Below are positions 57,701 through 64,000 of a stretch of 64,000 nt of DNA, in pieces (the first letter of the stretch is position 1; every line of letters begins with the position of its first letter). A model generated the notes under the pieces. It searched no databases. It saw only the letters and a list, made by a program, of their open reading frames with translations, and was not told where the DNA came from. Made by a program: the position numbers and the translations under genes. The stretch comes from Branchiostoma floridae (taxonomy: Eukaryota; Chordata; Leptocardii; Amphioxiformes; Branchiostomatidae), in the NCBI RefSeq assembly GCF_000003815.2, contig NC_049989.1, positions 19,673,337 to 19,737,336 of the forward strand, given 5' to 3'.

Positions 57701-60700
57701 TATAATGTGACGGGGGTATTATAAATAATTTGACGGGGTACATTCGACTGAAAGATGCTTTGTCAGAAAGACAAAGGACATCATCAGATAGTATGTGAAA
57801 CAGTAAACATAGATCCGGTAACAAAATCTTGCTTATAAAAAGGTCATATCTGATCTTTAAGCAGAGGTTTTTGACGTGGTTTATTCGTTTTCGCCTGGTT
57901 TTCTATTTACTCCTGTGTTCTTCGCTATACCATAAAGAAATATGAAATAGAAATCCTGACTACAAGACAGTTGGGGCTGAGCCCCTGCTCGGAGAGTATA
58001 CGTAGTTAATGACATCTCTGTTCTTACCATCCTGTACGTTATCCCAATTGATAGCGACCCATTCATCCCTGTCGCTACGGGAATGCTCGTGCCAGAAGCC
58101 GACAGCGTGCATCAGTTCGTGCATCATGATGCCCTTGTGCATACAGCCGTTACCGAACGACACCTCCTGCTCTCCGCCTTGCACACCCACGTAAGACCGG
58201 CAACTGTGGGAAAGGGGAGACTATTGTCAACAAATCGCACAGACACTACTCTCTTCTGGAAAAAAAATACGTACGTGAAAGGCACTCGACCACGAAAACA
58301 CTTTCAAACCGCTAATACCTCAGCGACGGCCCTCAAATATAAAAATTAGGAGGAACGTGTCTATATAGAACCAAACTAACCAAATTAAGCCTCCGCTCCA
58401 CAACCACGAGAATTTTCGATTATCGATTATCATTGCCACAAGACATTCTTTTATTCAACTTCTAACCACCTTCTTCTTCTTCTTCAGTAGGTGAGCAACA
58501 TGTTAAAAGGGTTGTGAGTCTGGCTATTTTCCTTCTTTGATGTATTGTTTTCCACTGGAGGCCTTTTAGTATTTCCCCAATATTTGATGCTTGGCGGAAA
58601 CTGCAACTGTTTTTTTCTCTCCATAATCTTTGAAAAGGAAACCAAGTTTCATTTACCCGGTATTCTTCTTGATGTGGATATAGTCGGGTTGGTTGGTCCT
58701 TGATACAAACTGTAAGCACGTCCGGAGGTGATACTCCTCCATGGCTTCGCGGATCAGTTCGACCTCTGTGCAACCTGCAGATGGAAGGGTGGGAATGTTC
58801 AACACCAGGCCATGAAAGCTTCTCAAGCTATACTGGAACTTATCATATAGCCAGCCGCTGCGGCGGACCAATCAGAAGGCCCTGTTCCACGTTGGTTATG
58901 ACGCCGTAGCACATAGATTCCGGCCAGGCAGTTGTGTATCTCTCCTCTGATTGGTCAGAATGAATCCGATTTGCATCGACACCACCAGTGTCGATGCAAA
59001 TCGACACCGGTGCCGGTGTCGATTCATTCTGACCAATCAGAAGGAGCGAAACAGACAAGAAAGTAAGGTATATGGCCAATCAAAAGAAGCTAAACATATG
59101 CCAGAGCAGAGGGAATAAGTACAGACTGCAAAGGGGAATGGCTCATTCTGTTAACATTGATAATGGGTTTGTTGTTCTAAATAGCCAAACACTGCAATGT
59201 TTCTAATATTTTTGTGTGGATATTTTGGTTTCAAAATACAATCTGTAATCCCCCTACAAATGTATGTACCAAAGAACAAATGTGAATTTTCAGAAATTCG
59301 ATAAAGGAATTCACACGTATAGTACTAGGGGATCTATGCGTCATACAGGAGTTTGCAAATTTGGGTATACTATATGATAATAACGTTAATGACCCGCCTG
59401 CTCCTCGGCGTACATGGTGTCATAACGCCTGATCCTTTGCTATAACCACCTCATAAAACCGCTTCGCTCACTAGGTGGTGGTTTTATTTAGTGGTTATAG
59501 CAAAGGACCAGGCGTTATGACACCATATACACTTCGGTGCGGGTCATTAACCCTTAAATATATTACAAAACATGGATGTATTTTCCAGATTATATTAAAC
59601 TACTCTGAATGAACAATTCTGTTGAATGACGGTACTCACTATAGTCGTCTGTTTTGATGACGAAGGGAATGATTCGGGAGGTCCAGATTTCAGTCACGTC
59701 CCTGATGGCGTTCCTGGTCATAGTTCTCTGGGGAGGGAGAGAAGTTTAGCACTCGTTCTCATTGAAATGTCGAAAATGGCATTTTTTTGGTCGAAAAATA
59801 AATCGGCTTTATTTTCGCTGAAAACAACTTGGTTGTTTGGGAAAATTCCACCTTTAACCATAGCCAAAAAATGGCAACTTATTATTTTCGGTCCCATTGG
59901 TAATGCATTACAGGGCATGTAACAAACTGTTGTAACAAACCCTGTTTCTTTCGAAAGGACTTACCTTATTGGATACATCATTTACGTATAAGTGAATGTC
60001 CCTAGGGACATTTGAAAAGTGGGCAGCTTTTATACACCAGGTCAAATAGAAAGCTTAGACAGCATCGAACAATGGTAACGTTTGTTACAGTCATTTCTGT
60101 ACAACATTTTGTTAATCAAGGTGGGATACAAATGACAGTCAACAACCCTTTCTTGTTTCCTTAGAAAGCCAGAAAAACTACAGCGTCACAAAACGGCAAT
60201 TTCTAGTCTTATACGTGCTTGATATAACCGTGGCAACCATCGTACTAGTGGTGGTAACGTTTGTTACAGAATCTGATGACAGGCATAAACTACCTCACAC
60301 AGCCTCCAAGATCAGTGACAGGAGCGATCTGACGTGATCGTTCAGAGGGCCTTGGTAGCTGGTTTTACCTGCCGAACAATCATTCTGGGGACTGAATTTT
60401 TACAGTTTTGGCTACTACAGTCAAACCTGTCTATAGCGGCCACTCAAGGGACTGGAGAAATATGGCCACTATAGACAGGTGGCCACTATAGAGAAAATGT
60501 TGATCAATTGACCATGAGCAAGCTACACATGATTTCAGTTCCCGCAAATCTTTCTCACCAAGTAACATTGTCTTGGTCGGTAAATTCACCGACAAAGACT
60601 TGCACCTTAACGCTCAAGGCATGCATACCTTCTGCTACCGCCAAAATGACCCTGTCAGAAAGTCCAAATCCTCGCAAACTACAATTTCAAACTCGGTGCA

Positions 60701-62899
60701 GGGTGACATATGGTTGCAATAGGCAGTGTTTCTGTATCAACGGGACCGGAAATCTTGGGCCGTGGCCACGATGGACAGGTGGCCACTAAGCCTATTTCTT
60801 AACCATTACGAATCCAAGGGACCGACAAAAAGTGGCCACTATGGCCAGGTGGCTGCTATGCAGAGGTGGCCGCTAATACAGGTTTGACTGTATTTGAATT
60901 CTTTGTTTCTTCTCAGGCGACAGCCATTTATTTAGGGTGTGAAATCCCACCCGTGGCTATGATAATCTTCTAACTATCAACCTATACGAATGTTGTGGTG
61001 CATCATTTGTAAAACATTACTGGGGTTGTGGAAAAATGAAGGAACCAGTGATGTCGTCTATGATTTGCCCCATGTCAGGCGACAGCATTTCGACATTTAA
61101 ATGAGAACGAGCCTTAGTCATCAGTATAATGGCTAGTCAAATATTTATCTCAACTGGTAGTTGCCTCAAAGTTGATAGTTGGTATACCGGTAGTAGGTTA
61201 AATCCCGGGAAGGCATTGCCGGTTGGGGCTGCACCCATCTTTCAGAAGGGACGTGAGATGGGGGTCCGTGTTAGATTATGTGCGCCTCGAGTACGTTAAA
61301 TGAGACGGATTAGGAACCACTCCCTGTAGAAATATACCCTGCTACTGGAAAATTAAGGAACTTACAGCCCTTTGTACCACAGACTGGACACTACAGCGGT
61401 CTGAACGACGGACCGACCGAACGATATTTTGCTCATTATAATCATGTCGTGCTGTGGAAATGAACTATTTGTATTTCTCTTGTTAAGTTAATATGTTATT
61501 GTCAGTCGTAAACGTGATCTGTGTACACTCACAGCAGAAACTCCGAGGATGTCACCCTCGAACATGTTTAGTTCTGCAAAAAGGAAAAGACGGAACAACA
61601 TGAAGAAACACGTTTTAATTGGGGTATTAAGATAATAGAGATAATCTAGACAAGAGACAAGAGGTTTTTTCAACTGTTTTCACTTTTTGTCAACATTTCA
61701 AAGAACGTAGAAGAGAAGAAGGAAATAAAAAGGGATATATACCATCAACCCCAACCCGCTCCTGCCAACTTGACACATCCAAGTAAAATAAAGGCATGCG
61801 AAATGTAAAGGACAGTTTATACCAGCAGACTGATACGGATACAGAGAAGCAGGGAATTAATTAAAAGCGCAGGCGTAATTTCCCCCCGCACCCCCCCCCC
61901 CACACACACACACACTCATACACACCTTCGACCCTAGCCTACTGCACTGAACATCACAGAGACATATAGATATCGCACCAGACAAGAAAAGAATAACGTC
62001 ATACATGTACTACGTATTTTTGGTAATGTTCTTACCTTGGTTGGCTTCCAGGATCTGGTCCATGACGTTCTTGTCCTGTTTTATAGTCTTCGGGGGCTTT
62101 TCTTTTGGTACTGCAAACAAACAAAAACCAACATACTAAGTGACGGTATGTTGACGTTGTACAACAATAATGACTTGTTACAAACGTTATGAAATATCCA
62201 CTGTTTTGCCGTTGTTGGTATTTTAACGTTACATACTGTAGAAAAAATGTCTTGTAAAACATTTACCGATAATAAGAAAACATAAGAAACGGACAATGGG
62301 GCCCACTACGCACAGACTTTTATTGGACAATAACACAGATGTATCTTTTGGAAAATGCGAGTTGTAAAAATTTTCTGAAAAACGCATAGATGTGTGCAAA
62401 TTAAATTATTGGATATTTGTACATTATATTTAAACGCATTTGAAATACTGCTCAAAGTAGACTGGGTATGGAATCTTATAGTGGCCCAAAATAAGAATCT
62501 TCTGCGCACGGGTGGTCCGACAGTTTGTATCTACAACAAACGAGCTGCCCAACAGGAAACGATACCGTCACTGACACGTCAACGATACTCACATGTCTTT
62601 TCTAGTAACAGTATTGCATCTTCTTCTGCCTTGTTTAACTGTTAAAGAAAGTTAGAACGCCATTTGTGAGACAAAATAATCTACAAAATGTTCCGTAGAT
62701 ATGTCTTTAGAATGAATTTACATTTGGCCCACTCTCAAGATAGCTACAGAATTAATTTCCACTGGTCGCAATAATCTATCTGCTCTACACTGGCAAAAGT
62801 GAAAACATAATCTAAAAGTTTTGAAAGCATACTCACAGGCACAGGGCCCGCCAGACAAGTTGCTAACAGCAGGGAGAAGAAGAAGAAGGAACGGTTCAT
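26335..62899 (-). CDS. Astacin-family metalloprotease with TSP1, CUB and MAM domains
   Basis: Fifteen exons, minus strand: 62899-62837, 62638-62593, 62110-62036, 61573-61533, 59727-59640, 58774-58657, 58203-58028, 56732-56517, 30192-30049, 29251-29049, 28729-28573, 27710-27571, 27035-26901, 26678-26554, 26421-26335 (TAA at 26337-26335). Phases agree at every junction except inside the first MAM exon, where one base seems missing. With that base the protein is about 604 residues: signal, propeptide, astacin catalytic domain, TSP1, CUB, MAM. Astacins are secreted zinc endopeptidases of matrix, growth-factor and hatching-type substrates; the C-terminal modules usually steer substrate binding. 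Joining the two halves across the 26 kb intron is inferred from strand, phase 1 at both sides, known domain order and the lack of another start or stop exon between. They could instead be two genes. Confidence 0.75.
27738..28324. mobile_element. piggyBac-like non-autonomous element, 587 bp
   Basis: Flanked by TTAA at 27734-27737 and 28325-28328. Ends are CCCCATCCAGACTGGG at the left and the complement of CCCTATCTAGACTGGG at the right. TTAA targets and CCC-starting inverted ends are the piggyBac hallmark. No transposase. It lies in the intron between CUB and MAM exons. A related left end sits at 55321. Confidence 0.8.
28573..29251 (-). CDS. Exons 10-11: CUB domain
   Basis: Exon 29251-29049 (phase 1-0) encodes [20 protein letters not shown], then [12 protein letters not shown] and LSFKEFSVE. 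Exon 28729-28573 (phase 0-1) encodes [32 protein letters not shown]. Four cysteines and the Y-D-x-L...VYDG calcium-type positions match CUB. The acceptor at 29252 (GGGCCTAAG) is pyrimidine-poor, so this border is less sure. Confidence 0.85.
30049..30192 (-). CDS. Exon 9: thrombospondin type 1-like domain
   Basis: A phase 1-1 exon encodes [20 protein letters not shown], a short CSHPDGCSG segment and ETQNCPWPC. WSxWSxWxxC...TC and the closing Cys pattern fit a TSP1 repeat of about 48 residues. The donor is TTGG|GTGATT at 30048. Confidence 0.8.
30419..31070. repeat. Tandem duplication of a unit of about 320 bp
   Basis: Copies from about 30419 and 30755 share GGGCGAT...GAAATCGCTGTTGC, CACACACTGTATACAGTA, GGCCGACGGGAGTAGAACAG and TTCGCGAAGCCCTGCTCGAA, ending CTTCACTAACTACATATAAA. 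Confidence 0.8.
31119..32545. repeat. GATTCTCGGGAATC minisatellite in direct and inverted blocks
   Basis: Direct units at about 31200-31400 and 32270-32545; inverted units at about 31680-31880. Each unit (about 50 bp) pairs GATTCTCGGGAATC with GACCGAGTACACAGTGTGTG. Both direct blocks start with the same GCGTTCG(G/A)AAGTCGGTG leader (31119 and 32181). Confidence 0.85.
32824..33025. repeat. 74-bp GC-rich tandem repeat, about 2.7 copies
   Basis: Units starting CGAACCCAATAGAACCCGCT at 32824, 32898 and 32972 (the last with two changes). The surrounding 32.5-33.1 kb is full of AACCC/GGGTT motifs. Confidence 0.9.
40966..41336. repeat. Long imperfect inverted repeat (arms about 80-90 bp)
   Basis: Left arm 40966-41046 (TAAGGCCACACCAAATTAAT...) pairs with 41248-41336 (...AAATTGGTGTGGCCTAAA), including GGTTCACGGATT and an AAATAAAAATAAAAATT tail next to a 200-bp loop. 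Probably a foldback transposon. Confidence 0.75.
41508..43128. repeat. 146-bp satellite array, about 11 monomers, cut by an assembly gap
   Basis: Each monomer contains CATAGTTTCAGAAAATTATT, TTTGTCCGAAGGAAATCGGA, TATCGCGATATCTGAATTTT and CCGTGTTTTTGGCTCAGAAG. Repeat starts at 41764, 41910, 42937 and 43083 confirm the 146-bp step. Variants GGGGTCAAAA/GAGGTAAAAA and AATAACG/AAAAAAG are mixed among monomers. The array runs directly into the gap. Confidence 0.97.
43129..43627. other. Assembly gap (499 N)
   Basis: A run of 499 unknown bases. Because the satellite enters it on the left and unique sequence emerges on the right, the true array is likely longer than the gap length suggests. Confidence 1.
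47408..47751. mobile_element. Palindromic MITE interrupted by a second MITE
   Basis: Outer element: left arm AATACAACACGGTGTATTCC from 47408, right arm split into GGTGATGCGGAATAC (ending 47528) and TACACCGTGTTGTATT (47736-47751). Inner element 47529-47735 (207 bp) starts TGTAAATG, ends CATTTACAG, is rich in CGCGAA/TTCGCG and is flanked by TAC on both sides. Removing it and one TAC restores the outer palindrome. Confidence 0.85.
48540..48720 (+). mobile_element. LINE reverse transcriptase C-terminal scrap
   Basis: The frame reads [20 protein letters not shown] and [17 protein letters not shown], resembling the SFFPRTIREWN-LP...F motif that ends CR1/L2-like reverse transcriptases. Short and decayed. 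Confidence 0.55.
49755..49925 (+). repeat. Decayed SINE family 1 fragment
   Basis: Shares CTTGTGCCCCTGGGAAAAGC and the CTTTCCTAACTTTGCTCAGG block with the SINEs at 19.7 and 23.1 kb. Confidence 0.5.
52337..52508. mobile_element. 172-bp MITE with 32-bp perfect TIRs and 9-bp target duplication
   Basis: TIRs 52337-52368 (TAATCTCCAAGCAGATCCTA...) and 52477-52508 are exact complements. GTATTGATG flanks at 52328-52336 and 52509-52517. The 9-bp duplication suggests a Mutator-like source. The perfect arms imply a young copy. Confidence 0.9.
55321..56211. mobile_element. Truncated piggyBac-like element related to 27738-28324
   Basis: Starts TTAA plus CCCTATTCAGACCGGGG and shares TTTTCCTA(A/G)AATATTGTTGGCAAC and many TGACGTCAT motifs with the 27.7-kb copy. 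No right terminus is seen; it passes into a different dispersed repeat at about 56212. Confidence 0.65.
56517..59727 (-). CDS. Exons 5-8: astacin catalytic domain
   Basis: Exons 59727-59640, 58774-58657, 58203-58028 and 56732-56517. Landmarks in order: [20 protein letters not shown] (mature N terminus), [31 protein letters not shown], the zinc-binding [15 protein letters not shown] with all three histidines and the general-base Glu, [12 protein letters not shown], the Met-turn [10 protein letters not shown] with its Tyr zinc ligand, and KINQLYSC. All essential catalytic residues are present, so an active enzyme is expected. Length is close to the usual 200 residues. Confidence 0.93.
56972..57721. 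mobile_element. 750-bp non-autonomous DNA transposon
   Basis: Perfect 19-bp ends TAATACCCCCGTCACATTA and its complement, with weaker pairing continuing inward (TCGGACG). No transposase; the superfamily is not determined. It lies between two astacin catalytic exons. Confidence 0.8.
58946..59041. repeat. Nested palindrome
   Basis: TCTGATTGGTCAGAATGAAT at the left pairs with ATTCATTCTGACCAATCAGA at the right. Inside, GATTTGCATCGACACC pairs with the following GTGTCGATGCAAATC, and GACACCGGTGCCGGTGTC is itself palindromic. Confidence 0.85.
59385..59551. mobile_element. Foldback MITE, 167 bp
   Basis: Arms of about 70 bp from GTTAATGACCCGC to GCGGGTCATTAAC, including GGTGTCATAACGCCTG and CTTTGCTATAACCAC with their complements. 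TTAA lies at each end. Confidence 0.8.
60416..60892. mobile_element. DNA transposon remnant with TACAGTCAAACCTGT ends
   Basis: Left end TACAGTCAAACCTGTCTATA and right end complement TACAGTCAAACCTGTATTAG. The interior repeats GGTGGCCACTA-type segments near both ends. Related ends occur at 49490-49519 and 52782-52808. Confidence 0.75.
61140..61340 (+). repeat. SINE-like fragment
   Basis: Contains AGTAGGTTAAATCCCGGG (B box-like) followed by GGGGCTGCACCCATCTTTCA and AAGGGACGTGAGATGGGGGT. Weak tRNA resemblance; family uncertain. Confidence 0.4.
61533..62638 (-). CDS. Exons 2-4: astacin propeptide
   Basis: Exons 62638-62593, 62110-62036 and 61573-61533 encode [15 protein letters not shown], then [14 protein letters not shown] and [10 protein letters not shown], then [14 protein letters not shown]. 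The FEGDI-type segment is characteristic of the astacin propeptide, in which its Asp occupies the catalytic zinc in the latent enzyme. No furin site (RxKR) is visible; only RTMTR follows before the mature start. Confidence 0.75.
62837..62899 (-). CDS. Exon 1: signal peptide
   Basis: ATG at 62899 starts [20 protein letters not shown], a compact signal peptide. The donor CCT|GTGAGT is phase 0. A TATAAAA box lies about 107 nt upstream of the ATG, which supports this as the true first coding exon. Confidence 0.8.
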
Positions 62900-64000
62900 C
62901 GCGTGCTAGGTCGACGTGCGCGTGCTCAGCTCGATCGGTTCGTGTCCGTTCGTCAAACCTCGGTCGTCTGTACCTTACACGTATCATTGCTCGGACTGGG
63001 GCTGATTTTATACGTCTTCATTGTTTAATTTCTGCAGGGTATCTCCGGTACAATGATTGCAGAAACCCTCTCCACTCCCGTTTCTACCCAGACTTAAATT
63101 AAACCGCTTCCATATGGTTTAATATTATCTTATCTGTGTAATTCATATATTCGAGGTATATATGACGAGGTACACAAACGCTCAGAAATGGCTTGTGTTT
63201 AATGTGGACATTATCAGCCACTTAGCTCATATCAACCCATCCTGGGCGGCATCCAGACGGGGGGGGGGTGCTAAAAATTTGAAGTGATAACAAAACTGGC
63301 AACAGACGGTTGCTATGGATGCTGGGTAAGATGAAATTCAACATGGCGGCGGCCGACGGGGCCAGGGGGCAATAAAGTAGATAAAGTGACGTTATCGATG
63401 ATACGGACAGCAACTCATCAGCAGGAATTCAACTTTATGAGCTTATTACAAGACACTGCATGGGATCGCAGCAGCTGGTTTATGTACTGACAATTTTACG
63501 ACTTGTACACAGCCAGATGGCACATCATGCACATTATGATAAGCTGTACATGTGACGTATGCTCTGCCGTACACTGACGTTAGTTTCTAAAAAGCAAATC
63601 ATCATATCGGTGGTAACGTAATCAATTAAGTTTTTCGTTTTGTTTTTTTTCGAAATAAAAGAATGCGATACAGTCAGGCGTTTCCTTTTGAAGATGAACG
63701 TGAATATTTCAAACCTCCTTGGTATTCTGTAATGTTGATAAGTGAAAACACTGAATATTCCTAAGTACGTAGTGTATTTTTCATAGGGAATATGGAATGT
63801 AACGCTAGAATAGATAAGAGAAAATTTCATACGTTGAGAAAGGTATACTGAGTTTTAAGAGCAGATCAGACCCAAATAACGGGTTTACGGAAAAGGCTGG
63901 ACTCTTTACCTGGGCTGTCTACCTGGGCTGGCTACCTGGGCTGGCTACCTGGGCTGGCTACCTGGGCTGGCTATCACGTCAGGCTACTTGGACCTACGAA
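62900..64000. other. Upstream flank of the astacin gene
   Basis: Holds the TATA box and a 13-bp minisatellite (63907-63971, unit TACCTGGGCTGGC, five copies). A G-run at about 63258-63268 resembles the one inside the 55.3-kb element. No gene seen. Confidence 0.55.
63006..63012 (-). promoter_or_regulatory. Candidate TATA box of the astacin gene
   Basis: Minus-strand TATAAAA in the context GACGTATAAAATCAGCC, 107 nt upstream of the ATG at 62899. This would place transcription start near 62980-62975 and leave an 80-nt 5' UTR. The flanking 150 nt are GC-rich for this window. Confidence 0.45.

Overview
The window looks like nuclear DNA of a cephalochordate (lancelet, Branchiostoma-like). It has small exons separated by long introns, nearly all domain borders in phase 1, and heavily shuffled extracellular modules (LDL-receptor class A, F5/8C discoidin, kringle, somatomedin B, astacin, TSP1, CUB, MAM). 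Introns are packed with SINEs, LINE scraps, MITEs and microsatellites. The species cannot be fixed from the sequence alone. No prokaryotic, viral, CRISPR or rRNA feature is visible.

Region 1 (about 1-10,654, minus strand): a secreted or receptor-type mosaic gene. It begins at 10,654 with a signal peptide and seven LDLa repeats in one exon. Three LDLa exons, a discoidin-like exon, three more LDLa exons, a complete F5/8C domain on three exons and the first two exons of another F5/8C domain follow. The gene runs off the left edge; 986 codons are visible. Region 2 (10,655-13,951) is a head-to-head intergenic stretch without a recognisable gene.

Region 3 (13,952-23,024, plus strand): the most striking gene. 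Eleven exons encode about 1,226 residues: signal peptide, discoidin-like domain, four LDLa modules, two kringles, somatomedin B, a glycosylated ectodomain and a family-B/Methuselah-like seven-transmembrane domain with a cytoplasmic tail. Region 4 (23,025-26,334) is intergenic and SINE-rich.

Region 5 (26,335-62,899, minus strand): an astacin-family zinc metalloprotease. Fifteen exons encode signal peptide, propeptide, astacin catalytic domain, TSP1, CUB and MAM. The catalytic half (56.5-62.9 kb) and the TSP1-CUB-MAM half (26.3-30.2 kb) are separated by a 26 kb phase-1 intron. That intron holds a 146-bp satellite, an assembly gap of 499 N and many non-autonomous transposons. One exon of the MAM domain appears to lack a single base. 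Region 6 (62,900-64,000) is upstream sequence with a TATA box.

The three genes share building blocks of adhesion, coagulation-type binding and pericellular proteolysis, but nothing in the sequence shows that they act together. Most of the remaining DNA is repeats, several with intact terminal inverted repeats and target-site duplications.
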